From Phylloscopus collybita (lineage: Eukaryota > Chordata > Aves > Passeriformes > Phylloscopidae): a stretch of DNA of 64,000 nt. Where the stretch lies: NCBI GenBank assembly GCA_027886175.1, contig JAJNNQ010000137.1:3166001-3230000 (forward strand). The letters are read 5' to 3'. Numbering within the stretch: the stretch's first letter is position 1; each line of letters opens with the position of its first letter. The notes beneath the pieces were generated by a model that had not been told where the DNA came from, searched no databases, and was given only the letters and a program-made list of their open reading frames with translations. The translations under genes and the position numbers were made by a program. Positions 49,348 to 60,822 of this stretch are shown here, piece after piece.

Positions 49348-50043
49348 AAAAAAAAAAGAAAAAAGTACACCCTGACTGTGATTGTTGCTGGCTCTTAACA
49401 TATGTCAGGCTCTTATCATTTCAGAGCAGCTGGCAAGTTCATGCAGAACCACCAGGCGGCCCAACGTGGCCAGTAATCAGTTAAGTACAGATGTCCAAAT
49501 AGATGTAACTTCCATTAAACTTTAAATAAAGATAATTTATGCTGAGTAAACAGACGAGTGAGCACATTTGCCCAAATACAGATGGCACTACCTGATAGCA
49601 GTGCATTAGAAGGGTCATTAAACAGGGAGGTTCAATAACATAGTACTCAAAGATGGTCTTCTGCAAGGAAAAATAGCTGAGATCAGGGGTATAAAGTCTA
49701 CCTGTGCTTTTGCTTGCCTTTTTTTTTTTTTTTCCTCTGCTTCTTTTTAAATAGCTTGGTAAGTTTGGAGCCTTAACGGGACATGAAGAGAGACAGACTT
49801 TCTCCTGGAGTGACACACCCTTGTACCTGTCCATGGGGGAAAATAAAATTTAAAAAGGACATTGTAATCTGTCTCACTTGGAAATCAGGAGAAGGAACTT
49901 CTGAGCATGAAGGCCTTAATCCAAGGGCCTGATGACTTTAGGGAGGGACTTCCTTTGCAAGGGGTTTTGAATTTTTCCTGCACCCACAGTGACACACTTT
50001 GCCATGGAACAGGATTAGATGCACACTGAACACACACAAATTT
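49348..50043. other. noncoding stretch, no gene seen
   Basis: Unique-looking sequence with a T15 run near 49718-49732. The 117-codon minus frame (49481-49834) has no recognisable domain. Confidence 0.6.
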
Positions 50044-50127
50044 TCCTTCCTTTCCTTCCTTCCTTCCTTCCTTCCTTCCTTCCTTCCTTCCTTCCTTCCT
50101 TCCTTCCTTCCTTCCTTCCTTCCTTCC
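50044..50127. repeat. (CCTT)n microsatellite
   Basis: About 84 bp of TTCC/CCTT tetramers, almost pure. It is a homopyrimidine/homopurine mirror repeat. Confidence 0.97.
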
Positions 50128-51885
50128 ACTCCACAGCAGGGATGAAGAGTTTTCCTGCGGGTTTCAGTTCCAGCTCCTCAGTAACAGCAGGGAATTCATC
50201 TGAGGGCCCAAATTTTGGGATTTAGACACCAGGTGTGGGGGTTCTGGCCTTCCCAGGACATTTGGAAGCTTAGTGAGGAATGAAAAGTATCTAAAGAAAT
50301 GATATTTTCATCTGAGGATGAAAAGAAATACTAAAGGATCCTCTTTAGTATGAGCAGAGCTATTGAAATCACCTTTCTGACTTTCACCTGTTCTGTAATA
50401 ACTCTCCATCTCCTGGTCTGTGATCAACAATAATCACATTATTTCAGCTTTGGGCAGACCATGCACTGGAACAACGCCACCCCTGACCTCTTTTAATCAC
50501 AGCAAGCGAGGGTGGGTTTCTTCTTGGCTGGTTCTTGCTGGTGAACAGGTGGGGCCTCCATGCTAAGCTTGTTATCCAGGTTCCTTCTGCAGCTGGTGGA
50601 GCTTCCCAGGGCAATCCATGCTCTGTAAAGAGCTCTGATGGATCACCTCTGGAGCTGCTTCTCTCTACTGACTATTGAGAGAGTCCAGATGTCTGCACCA
50701 AGCCAGATGCCTCGTTTTCAGATGGCTAATGTTAGATAAAAGAAATCCAGCTCAAAAGGGAGCATCAGCCTGTCTTTATTATCTTTATTTACTATGTTCT
50801 TCTCTCTGCTTCAACTTGGTCCTTGTGGAATAGGGATAAAGAGACATTAATGTTAATATGATGTCCTGCTTATCAAACCTCCTCTTATTTGTGCTAAAGA
50901 TTGCCCCTGGGACACTTTCAGAGGGACAACTAGGGGAAGCTGTTTAGTTATTCCAGATGCATTTTCAGAAATTAAACTTAAAGCACCTGGGTTTTGAGTC
51001 TTGCACTTATGACCTTGCCTCACTTTTATTTGCTGCAAAATAATTTATTTTCAAGTATCTGTAAGGTCAAAATCCCCTCTCCCCACATGACAAGATTCTG
51101 TCTTTCCTTTGAATGTCTCAGAGTCCTCCCTCCAGTGACTCTCATTTTAAACCAGGGCCCTTTTTAAAAAACTCTTGGTCTCCTTTGATCCCATTCATGA
51201 TATTGACCTACACAATACCTTTCACCTCCCCTCAGTTTTCCTCTCCCATCATTTTAAAATCATCCCTGTTAACAATGTGTCACGTCAAATTCAGTAACTC
51301 TTGAGGCCGATAGTGAGATTCTCTAGCAAGAACATTCATGCTGCTGCAGGCACAGTTGAAACATTTTTTTGCACAAAATTCTCTCAAGAATATTTAAATT
51401 AATGGCAAATGGCTGGGATGAGGCACTGAACAACAGAATCCGAGGCTGTGTTGAAGATTTCCAGCACCATGTGTTATTCAAAGTATTTCCTTCTTCTGAT
51501 TACTTCATTTTACATTTCCTGGCCTCATGCTCATGTCACACCCCAGTTCCTGTGGCTGTCAGATTAAACACTGCTTTATCAGGAGAAATGCCACTGAATT
51601 ATACAATTTCTTTGGCCATTTAACACCTTTATCTCTGCCTTGCCTCTGCCAGGATTACTGACACAGATTTGCCCTGTCCTTGCTATCCTAGAAAGCACCT
51701 AAAATAGATGTAGGAGGACTTCCTGGGGAATATTTTTAACACTCCTTTAGCATGTACAAAAAAATCTATGTTTTTGTCGAGGAAAAATGTGTGCAGGTAC
51801 AAATGAGCTTTTCCTTTTTGAAATGCCACAATTTAAAAAAAAAAAAAATTCTCATGGATAGGGCAAACCTTCTGAATCCTGCTGG
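50128..51885. other. noncoding stretch, no gene seen
   Basis: Unique-looking sequence ending in an A-rich run near 51837-51848. No convincing frame. Confidence 0.6.
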
Positions 51886-52018
<133 letters not shown>

Positions 52019-52547
52019 TTTCTCACATGTGGGGTGAGACCCTTGTTCATGTAAACCCACCTGAAAGTTGCCCCTTTGGAGCTGATACCCTCCAAGCTTC
52101 CACCTTGGTGGAGGTGTCACCTGGGGCCAGGTAGAAGGAAACCAAAGTCCACCTGAATGGTCCAGAGCACTCAGAGCATCTCCCTCCCTCACCCAGGGTG
52201 TGTTCTTGCTGCTCACACACATGCACAGGAGCGGCTGGAGGGATCTCAGCAACGCCCTGGGGTCACAACACACGGCCACCACTGCATGCAGGGTCATTTC
52301 AGCCTTGGACAGCCCCTCCTGAGAGGGGTGACAGAAGGTGACAAGCTCTGCTGGGAGCAGGCTGTGCCAGATCAGCTGCACAGCTTCTGGCCAGCTGAGA
52401 GCGTGACCACAGCAAATGCAATCTGCTTAGAAAGCATCGTGCTGAGACACGGCAGGAGGAGCAGCAGGGGGCTGCCCTGACCTAGGCCTGGCTTTGCTGT
52501 TCCACAGCTTTGAGCAACAACCTTAGCCTTCCCCCAGCCATATGAAA

Positions 52548-52589
52548 AATCATAGAATAGTTTGGGTTGGAAGAGACCTTTTAACATCT
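52548..52589 (-). mobile_element. CR1 3'-terminal fragment, interrupted by an LTR
   Basis: 'aatcatagaatagtttgggt' then 'tggaagagaccttttaacat' is the reverse complement of the CR1 terminus, including its AATCATAG repeat. It stops where an ERVL-like LTR begins at 52591, so the LTR probably inserted into it; no CR1 continuation was found on the far side. Confidence 0.88.
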
Positions 52590-52590
52590 C

Positions 52591-52850
52591 TGTTTTCAGC
52601 TCAGGTGGAGTTAATTTCTTGTCAGCAGCTGTTCCAGTGCTGTGTTTTGGATTCAGGATAGGGATGGTGTTGATGACACACTGATGGTTTGGGGTTTTTG
52701 CTAAGTTGTGTTTATCCTAAGTCAAGGAATTTTTTTTTCCCCTGTCTCACCCTCTGTCAGCTTCACAAAAGAAATTGGGAGGGAGCACGGCTAGGACAGG
52801 TGAATTAAACTGACCACAGGGATATTCCACAGCACTGGATGATGGGTTTT
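52591..52850 (+). mobile_element. ERVL-like LTR, 5' (U3) part only
   Basis: It starts TGTTTTCAGCTC and carries hallmarks of a common avian LTR: 'ggagttaatttcttgtcagc', 'tgctgtgttttggattcagg', 'tgttgatgacacactgatgg', 'gtttatcctaagtcaaggaa' and 'gggatattccacagcactgg'. The match fades after about 52850, before any TATA box, poly-A signal or terminal CA. It is therefore 3'-truncated, and no second LTR or internal region is present. The family name was not verified. Confidence 0.72.
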
Positions 52851-53050
52851 CAAACCAGATTCTTTTCTGAGCCCTTGCTCAAGCTGTGAATTCTGGATCT
52901 GGCTTTAGGCATTCCTCAGATACAGCAATTATTACCCCTGATAGGTATTCTGGTCTTTTTGTCTGTCATCAGCAGTAATTTTTTCTACTTCGACGTCTCC
53001 TGAGGGCCAGCTTGTGCTAGGAATTGTCAAAATATTTACTCGCCTCTCAA
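52851..53050. other. short noncoding interval
   Basis: Unassigned sequence between the LTR fragment and an A-rich run. Confidence 0.5.
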
Positions 53051-53101
53051 AAAAAAAAAAAAAAACAAAAAAAAAACAACAACAACAACAAAAACAACCC
53101 C
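53051..53101. repeat. A-rich/(CAA)n tract
   Basis: An A16 run, further A/C sequence, then (CAA)5-6 and 'caaccccaaaag'. This is A/C-only composition like the two longer tracts at 15 and 17 kb, on the same strand. Confidence 0.9.
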
Positions 53102-53389
53102 AAAAGAAAATATCATGAGAGAGCTTAGCCAAGATGAGCTGTGTCCCTGTTCTGCAGCCAGCCCTCTCAGTCCCAGCCATTCCCACCAAGTGATCCACCT
53201 GCCAAATGGGATTCCTTCTCCTGGCTGCCGCGGTCGTTCTCCTTCCAAGAACAACTGCTGAACAGAAAACTGAGTCACTGAAGGATACCAGGCAGGGACA
53301 CGTGGGAGGGAAAAATCACTGAGTTGTTCACAATCTGCTCCTCGTGTTTGAAATCACAACCAATTGCCCTGACTTGGCACAGTGGCCTC

Positions 53390-53405
53390 TCTCTCTCTCT
53401 CTCTC
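53390..53405. repeat. short (CT)8 run
   Basis: 'ctctctctctctctct' within 'tggcctctctctctctctct'. Minor dinucleotide repeat. Confidence 0.9.
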
Positions 53406-53945
53406 AGCTCCCTGAAGTACAGGAGAGTGACATGTGGAGAGGACCTTCAGGGACACATTAGTGAATTGTTCCATCCATTTGCTGCCTTTTAGACGTGATA
53501 GTTGTTCTGTCACCTTAAATCTAAGCAGCCAGGCCTGGCAATGTGACTGCCGCCCTCAGAGCTCCTCTGTGTGAAACGTGAGTCTGAGGTGACATTTTAA
53601 AATTACCTCACTTAAACTGGTGCACGTGGCTGTGGGCAAGATGCTGATTTTGGTTTCAGTCAGGACATATTTTGTTGTTCTATCTGGTTTATATACAGCA
53701 AGTCCTTTGGGTTGCATTAATTAAAATGGTTTATCCTGGTGGAAGAAAAGCCCAGGAATTGTCAGAAGGAGCCAAGAGCCACGAAGGCAGCTCCATCTCA
53801 AGGCTGCAGATAAATGCCACAATTTGTTTTTCACTTTGTATTAGTTAATGTCTTATTTATTTTATTACTGTTTCAGGCCAGAAGCTTAGGAACTAAATAA
53901 CCCAGAGCAAAGAAAATCCTCCTCTTGTTTTTAATAGGGGTAGGG

Positions 53946-53996
53946 AATCATAGAACAGTTAGGGTTGGAAGACACCTTAAAGATCATTTAGCCCCA
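53946..53996 (-). mobile_element. CR1 3'-terminal fragment
   Basis: 'aatcatagaacagttagggt' then 'tggaagacaccttaaagatc' matches the reverse-complement CR1 terminus with its AATCATAG repeat. Only about 50 bp is recognisable before it decays. Confidence 0.85.
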
Positions 53997-54289
53997 ATAT
54001 TGAGGAAAGGCTCTTAAGTTTTTCTGCCAGGATGAGAACCCTTCAATTCTGTGGGCAAAACATAATTTTGAGTGTGACCAGATGCCTCAAACCATCTGAC
54101 TGGTTTAAAATAGGAGGAACAGCTTTTCCAAGAAAAGTTATTAGGTCAAATCCTCCCCTCTCTGCAGCACACTGGTGTCGCTGATGCTGCTGGTAAGGAA
54201 ATGTTGACTGACACAGCCTGTCAGGAAAAGAAAGGGTTTAAGAAATGGGTTAAATATTTCAGGCTGTGATTTAACAACCATCTGAGTTA

Positions 54290-55440
54290 GCAGCAACTTA
54301 TATATTGATGGCAAGGAACTCTTGAGTGCTCGCAGAGCAGAGGGAAGGTGCTGATAGATCAGATCAGCCCAGCCACAAAAACACTCTTAAAAATGCACAT
54401 ATACATGGCAAGGTTATTCAGCTCCTGCCTTTGGGTGGAATAATTGCCGTGTGAAACATTAGTGAATCAGCATGAATGTTTCATAAGTTTGAATTTATAA
54501 AATATTTCTGATTTTCCCGTACACATGCCTTCCAAAGATAACTTTCAAGTGCTCGCTGTATTATGCATCTCACTTTTCAAGAGAACAGCATGATTTCCTT
54601 GAAGACATATCCGTTTAGAGAGTTGCCATGGCAATTTGTTCCCACCCCCCAAAAAAGCTTAAAAACAGATTTTTTTCCATTGTCTTCTGATTTCTGCAGA
54701 TTACAACAAGCTTTGCTTTTCTCTCTTCCCTAGAGTGGCTCTAGGTGAGTGTACAGAAAAAAAATGAAGAGAGTGAAATCTTTTTTTATTTAAATTACCT
54801 TCTGATGCAAGCAGAAAGCTTTTTCCTCTAAAGTTTAGTCAAAACCAAGGCAAAATCATTTTACTATTTGAAACAATCTTTTATTAGCATGATTTTTTTT
54901 TTTTATCCCAGGAGAATCCTGATAAAAAATTGCCTGTGCAAACATAAAACCTCTTTTTACATATGCAAGTTAATCCAATTAACCATCTGCATACCAGCAT
55001 ATTTAATTAGTTCTCAAAATTATTCTTTCCCTGCTGTAATTGAACTAACCACCTTTTGCAACCTGTAAATCTGACCCAATAAGGTGTGTTTGGGCAAAAT
55101 AGGGATTAATTGAAGAATTTTCCTTATTTCTTTCTTTTTGTTGTTGTTTCTGCCCCCCAAAAAAGGCAATCGGTGATGAGGATTATGTTTTCAAATGCTG
55201 ACAAATTATAGTTTTATTTCTGGAGGGGAAAAAAGGCAAAAAAAATTAATATAGTGATATTTTCATCCCTGTTAACGTTTTAACAATTACCCTCTTTGAT
55301 CATTGTTAATTGCTTGGTCCCTGAACATAATCAGACAGAGTATTTTGACTTTAGAATAGACTGCCTTGCTTGTAAACACTCCTTCTTTCCTTCTTTTATT
55401 GAAAAATAAAATGGAAAACCAATAGTGTTTGAGTAGTCCA
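54290..55440. other. CNE-like AT-rich block
   Basis: Over 1.1 kb of mostly non-repetitive AT-rich DNA with dense ATTA, TTAAT and octamer-like cores and no recognisable transposon. It contains the X-box at 54622. It looks like distal regulatory DNA; this is inference without an alignment. Confidence 0.33.
54622..54635. promoter_or_regulatory. RFX X-box palindrome
   Basis: GTTGCCATGGCAAT matches the ideal RFX-factor X-box GTTGCCATGGCAAC at 13 of 14 bases, with both half-sites present and no spacer. RFX proteins bind such sites near ciliary and neural genes. Here it lies in an AT-rich block far from any gene seen in the window, so an enhancer role is only inferred. Confidence 0.5.
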
Positions 55441-55693
55441 TTCTTGGTGCTGTTTCATTTCAGAGGTTGTGCTGTGTTTTTAAAATAATATTGCTCTTCC
55501 ACAATTCTGGTTTTAATTGCTCTGCTGGGACAGCAGGGTCAGCACAAAATTTGTGTCCTGACGGTTTTCCTTTGTGCAGGAAACTCTGAGTAACTCCAGG
55601 AAGCCAAAACACGTTTGATCAGGTAGCTCTGAGAGATCTGAGCTTGTTCCACTGATATGGGGGAAACAAAATGAGGAGAAAAGGGGATGGAAG

Positions 55694-55745
55694 AAAAAAA
55701 AAAAAAAAAAAAAGAAGAAAAAAAAAGAAAGGAAAAAAGAAAAAA
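55694..55745. repeat. A-rich/(A)nG tract
   Basis: About 50 bases of A with scattered G ('aagaagaaaaaaaaagaaag'), purine-only. It generates a Phe/Ser-rich minus-strand ORF (79-185 codons) that I do not accept as coding. Confidence 0.93.
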
Positions 55746-57235
55746 GAGAAAGGGCTCCTCTGACATCACTTGAGGCATCTTGGAGGCACCTGAAGCATGC
55801 TGACAAGTTTGGTGAGGGGAGGACCTGTGGGAGATTGTGCTGTCCTGGGAACCAGGCTGGACAAGAAAAACCCCAAAGGGCTATGGGTGCTTGTTTTGAG
55901 GAGATTGGGCCAAATCTTTGTCCTCTACAGACTATACTGAGGTTTGACTTCCAGCCCAGGGGTTCCTGGGTGGGAGTATCATCATCCATTTGTGTCTTAG
56001 CAGTGTGCTGAAGATTTGTTTCTTTTACTGTCTCATCCCATGATAACTCTGCTCCTCTCAAGCCCTGCAAGAAATGGTATTTTGCCCATTCTGCCTGGCC
56101 TTCACACCCTGTGCTGGCTTGTCACAGTCCCTGCAGGAGAGACATTGTAAATACCTGTTCCCTGAAGCCAGTTCACCAAGCCTTGGATGTTCTTTCCCAA
56201 AAGGAATCCAAGAGATGACCCTGGCTGATCACTGTGCACATGGAGGGACCTCTGATTTTAAAGGTCTGTGGCCCCAGAAAATTCAATTAGACACCATAAA
56301 ACCAGTATTTAATTAATTTTGGTGCAGAATTTAGGAGCATCTAGACCAGGTATTAGGAATAGTGTCTGAATTTCAGATCCTGATGACATAGCCAAGACAT
56401 TACAGTAGCTCAACAAGTGTGGAAGACTCACAGAGTGAAAGATTTGGTGATTTCAGGACTCTGCAGCCTTTAGGTAGTGACAATTATTTGCTGCTTCCCC
56501 TGTTCCTCCTGTTTGAACAACTTAAGCTATTACTGCCTCAGCATTCCTGTTTGCCTCTGCTATTATGTGTTCTGGAACAATGAACACAATCACCCATTTC
56601 AGAACACGATTTTGACTGTGTATCTGTAAATAGACTTCCAAGCAGAAAGGGAGAGAGTGGGGAGAAATGAAGGAATTGCTATCTGCTTTCCATATATATA
56701 TATATATATCTAAATACACATAAATAATGAGAGCTTTCTGATGCTTTGCTGCTTTCCAGGGTGGGTTACAAAAGGGTAAACTGGAGTCAGTGGGATTTTT
56801 GCTTTTGCCTCCGAGATATATCTCTGGTTTAATTACTAAATAATCTGCCTCCAAAGTTGATCCAACTGAACCAGACACAATGTTCATTTTTGCAATGCAA
56901 TGTGCATGTAAGTGGAGAGGAGTTCTGAATGCTGATTTCCTCTCTGCCTCATCCCCATTTGAAAAGAAAAAAAGGCAAAAAATAAGTTTGTAATTAAGGA
57001 TCACCCAGCTGAATTGAATGAAAAGCTGAGAAGTTACTGAAAGATTAAAGACAACTTCGTGTTGTGCTTAGTCTTGCCCAAGTCAATATCCTTGCTCTGT
57101 CCTTACTTGGTGTTCTGCTTTTTGGGTCTCATAGGGCAGATTCCACTCAGACCCTGGAATGTGTCTGCCATGGATCTCTCACCCTTACAGCTGCAGGGGC
57201 TGGAACATGGATAGGACAGGAGGAATAGGTGGTAA
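55746..57235. other. noncoding stretch, no gene seen
   Basis: Unique-looking sequence with a short (AT)9 run at about 56693-56709. The 160-codon minus frame (56522-57004) shows no domain and crosses this AT run. About 56520-56650 is mildly CNE-like ('ggaacaatgaacacaatcac'). Confidence 0.55.
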
Positions 57236-57240
57236 GGCAA
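57236..57240. repeat. target-site duplication, left copy
   Basis: GGCAA immediately before the LTR at 57241, identical to 57989-57993 on the other side. A 5-bp duplication is the footprint of retroviral integration. Confidence 0.85.
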
Positions 57241-57988
57241 TGTCTTGGGTTATGGAACCAAAAATGTGTATTCTATTCCATTTGTTGAAAGCAGTTGGGG
57301 AGATGTTTTTCTTTATCTCTTGTAGCTCGGGAGGGAGGGGGGCAGATGCCTTCTGATAATGGGGCAGCTGTTAAACCAGGTGGGGCAGTGTTTGTTATCT
57401 CTTTCACCACCTCCCTCCAGGGGGATATCTTCAGCTGATGGGTCATTAAGGCTCTCCAAGGACAGGACACATTCCATCATCCCATTGTGAGATGCTCCAC
57501 CCAGTGAGGGGGAGCATCCAACCATTCCTGCCTGGATAAAAACTGAGATGTAGGAACACAGGTATCTGGTTCCACTGGATTCCTGGAGGAAGACTGGACC
57601 CTTCTCACCATCACTGGACCCTTCTCACCATCACTGGACCCTTTTCTCTCAGGATCATCTCTGCTCCAACAGAACCACATCTGCCACTCCAGGAGGACTC
57701 ACTTTTGGACTGCTTCCAACACCCTGACCAACAGGGTGTCAGGCTGTAGCTCTGACTCTGTCAGGGTTTCTAGGATTGTTGTTTGTTTGTTTGTTTGTTT
57801 TACTACTAGATTTGTATTGTTAATATTCCTAGTAAATAAGTGCTATTCCTATTCCCAAATCTTTGCCCGAAAGCCGTTAATTGCAAAATTATAAATTGGA
57901 GGGGGTGCGGGGTTTACATTCTCCATTCCAAGGGAAACTCCAGCTTTCCCTGGAAAATCAGCTTTCCCTGTCTTTCAAAACCAAGACA
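57241..57988 (+). mobile_element. complete solo LTR of a passerine ERV
   Basis: The 748-bp element starts TGTCTTGG and ends CCAAGACA, a perfect 8-bp inverted pair, and is flanked by GGCAA on both sides. The interior matches an LTR that I recognise as common in songbirds: 'cagatgccttctgataatgg', 'cattccatcatcccattgtg', a TATA-like 'ggataaaaactg' at 57534, 'ccaacaccctgaccaacagg' and 'gaaagccgttaattgcaaaa'. It has a 20-bp segment repeated twice plus a part (57593-57640) and a (TTTG)n near 57780-57800. One LTR with no provirus body means the internal part was lost by LTR-LTR recombination. Its exact family name (ERVL or ERVK type) was not checked. Confidence 0.93.
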
Positions 57989-57993
57989 GGCAA
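57989..57993. repeat. target-site duplication, right copy
   Basis: GGCAA directly after the LTR's terminal CA, identical to 57236-57240. Here it lies at the recognisable start of a CR1 element. Confidence 0.85.
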
Positions 57994-58259
57994 GAGGAAA
58001 TGGCTTCAAGTTGCACCAGAGGAAGCAACTTTGGGTTGGATATTAAAAAAAAATGCTTCACTGAAAGAGTTGTCAAGCATTGGAACAGGCTTGTGGTGTT
58101 CCCACCAGGGAAATGGTGGAGTCACTGCCTCTGGCAATGTCCAAAAAAAGTGTGAAGGCAGCACTTCAGGACATGGTTTTGTGGTGGACCTGGAAGAGTT
58201 GGGTCAATGGTTTGACTCAGTGGTCCTGGGGGTACTTTCCAACCTAAACAATTCCATGT
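57994..58259 (+). mobile_element. CR1 LINE 3' end beside the LTR insertion
   Basis: Reads 'gaggaaatggcttcaagttg', 'gggttggatattaaaaaaaa', 'gtcaagcattggaacaggct', 'ggtggagtcactgcctctgg' and 'ctttccaacctaaacaattc', the forward CR1 end. The CR1 begins at the LTR target site, so the LTR inserted at or inside it. Possible CR1 sequence left of the LTR ('ggataggacaggagg' near 57210) is too short to be sure. The terminal repeat is decayed. Confidence 0.9.
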
Positions 58260-59744
58260 TAATAATAGATGGCTTTTTGTACACATACAGCATTGGATAT
58301 ACAAGCTCAAGGAGGGTATGGAAGCAAAGGGTGCCAGATCCCAGACTTTGTGAGTGGATGTTGCCATGAACTTGGGAGAGCTGCACAAAACCCACAGGAA
58401 TTCAAAACTGCCATCAGTGCTAGAAAAACAGGGAGCTGCCAGCCAGCTTTCACTTGAAATAAAATGATGTTGTATGCCTCGAGCTGGCCCATCATCTTCC
58501 TCTGGATTGTATCATAAGTGCAAGAAATGAGCCCACCAGAACATGTGCACAGCCTCATTCATCTTCCATTTGACATGGGGCTGTCCCAGGAAAAAAACAA
58601 AATCCTTTCAATTCTCTCTTTTTGTAACAAGAAATGAGAGCAAAAGCAAAGTTTCTACCTGCCTGTGGATCCTTCAGGAGGTTTGGCTGAGCTTCCCTGC
58701 AGCTCCCTGAGGATGCTGTCACAGACCTTGTAGCTCACACTGATAGCTCCCAGTCGTGATAACAAACCTGTGTGTGATTTCCTCTTCTAATTCACTTAAT
58801 TTTGGCTTCTGATCCTTGAATATAATCAATCAAGAGCTTAGGCCCAATCAAGAACCAAGCCACCCTTCTAAAAATCAGCCAAAAAAATTGCAGTGCCAGA
58901 CACCTGAGGCTGGTATGTGCTGATCCTCCATTCTCTGATTTCCTCCAGCACTGGTTTTTGAGAGATGCTGCACCACCTGAGCTGTCAGAGCAGCACAAAA
59001 CTAATAACCAGGCTGAGCTATGTCCTGATGATGTGACAATGGTACTGATGGTGCTTATTCTCAGGGACTACAAGGCAGCATTTCTTTGATTGCTTATGGG
59101 AACACTTTACAGCTGAAGTATAATTTCATTTATTAGAGGCAGACAGCTTATAAAAATGTGTGAAACACAACAGATACCAAAAGGAAAGCTCGGGAAGACT
59201 AATGAGGCACAAGGCTCGTACCTTTAAAGAAAACAAAGGTTTCTGCAGACAAACAGCTGATGCAGTTTGTTTTTTATAGACGTAAATCAATCAAAATATT
59301 CAAACCATGTTATCCTGGCATGTTACAGCAAATGCATTTTATCTAAAATTATTGATGACCTTGCTTTTAAACAGAGGATAGGATCCAAAAAAACCCCACC
59401 AAAAGCCCATAGAGGAAAAAAAAATCTGTCACATTCAAAGAAATATAGCTGGAGTGAAAACCAATCTAGCAGAAGGGGAAAATGTGCACAAGTAAAATTA
59501 TAATGGTATTGTCACAAAGTGTCTCTTCCTCAGAAGTGTCTCCCACCCTGCCTGAGCACTGAATTAAAACAAAATGTGATGCAAACATCTTCAGAATACA
59601 TCCAGGAGGGAAAAAGTCAGCATGGTTCAAGAGTGACAGAACTGCCCCGAGCAGCTGCAGAAGGGTTTGCAGATTCATGTCCCAGCTGCAGAGGGATGTC
59701 CCTGCTGAATGACAGACGTGCAGCAAAGATCAAATAAGGCACCT
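58260..59744. other. noncoding stretch, no gene seen
   Basis: Unique-looking sequence. The 162-codon plus frame (57881-58369) runs through the LTR and CR1 and is not a gene. No other feature of note. Confidence 0.6.
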
Positions 59745-60105
59745 TCAACTATCCCAGGTTGCTCAGAGCCCTGCCCAGCCTGGCCTTGAACACTTCCAGG
59801 GATGGGGCATTGACACCTTCTCTGAGCAACCTGTGCCAGTGATTCACCACCACCATTGTAAAAAAACCCTTCTTTCTAATACCTAATTTAAATCAACTCT
59901 CCTTAGATGTAAAACCATAATCCCTTGTCCTGTCACAACATTCCCTGCTAAAAGGTCTGTCCCCATCTCTCTCAGGCCTCTGTGGGAACTGAAAGATGCT
60001 CTAAGTCTCCCTGGAGCCTTTTCTTCTCCAGCCTGAACAACCCCAGCTCTGTCCTCACAGAGAAGGTGGTCCATCACCTTTGTGGCCTCCTCTGGCTCCA
60101 CTCCT
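59745..60105 (-). mobile_element. CR1 LINE 3' end, about 360 bp
   Basis: Reverse-complement CR1: 'aggttgctcagagccctgcc', 'cttgaacacttccagggatg', 'tgagcaacctgtgccagtga', 'aatcccttgtcctgtcacaa', 'ggagccttttcttctccagc' and 'tgtggcctcctctggctcca'. It extends farther 5' than most copies here, but its very 3' tip is missing. Confidence 0.95.
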
Positions 60106-60605
60106 ACATATCACTATGATGAATCTTTGGATTACAATCCTAATTAAGGCATTAATGAGTTGATTTCCTGTTAAGAAAACAACAGAAGTGTGTTCTGTGA
60201 GAGATGAGAATCAGGAAGCAAAATGTTTGGTACCCTTCCCTGTCTCTACCACCATCTCATTCCTCTGGTGACATTCTTTGTGATCCATCACACAGACATT
60301 AATTCTCATCCAAATTATTTTGCATTTTGCTGAGTTCAGGTAGGGGCCATGGAATCAGTTCAGTTCCTGTTCCTTTGACTGTGTAGTTGTGGGTTTTGGC
60401 AAAATACAAAAGGGAAGGGTTGGGAGTCTGGCAAAGCCCTGTTTTCTTTCATGTGAAAGCCATTTGGCACCGTCAGAGAGGGGGCCTTGAGGGAGCAGTC
60501 AGTACCATGTACCTTGTTTTGAAGCCCTGACATGTTCTGAAGAATAAGAAACCTGTCTGTAATAAAGAATTAGGTTTATGGATGGGAATGGAATGGAATA
60601 GGGAG
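60106..60605. other. noncoding stretch, no gene seen
   Basis: Unique-looking sequence between two CR1 elements. At 60585-60599 it carries GGAAT pentamers that lead into the GAGAA array. Confidence 0.6.
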
Positions 60606-60822
60606 GAGAAGAGAAGAGAAGAGAAGAGAAGAGAAGAGAAGAGAAGAGAAGAGAAGAGAAGAGAAGAGAAGAGAAGAGAAGAGAAGAGAAGAGAAGAGAA
60701 GAGAAGAGAAGAGAAGAGAAGAGAAGAGAAGAGAGAAGAGAAGAGAAGAGAAGAGAAGAGAAGAGAAGAGAAGAGAAGAGAAGAGAAGAGAAGAGAAGAG
60801 AAGAGAAGAGAAGAGAAGAGAA
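60606..60822. repeat. (GAGAA)43 pentanucleotide array
   Basis: Twenty-five perfect GAGAA units (60606-60730), a 2-base GA insertion, then 18 more (60733-60822). It is preceded by GGAAT pentamers and runs directly into the AATCACT terminus of a minus-strand CR1, so it grew from that element's 3' tail. Purine-only on the plus strand. Confidence 0.97.

Noticed and set aside
55513..57004. Minus ORFs of 185 and 160 codons
   Set aside because: The first crosses a purine-only tract and the second an AT dinucleotide run; neither resembles a known family.
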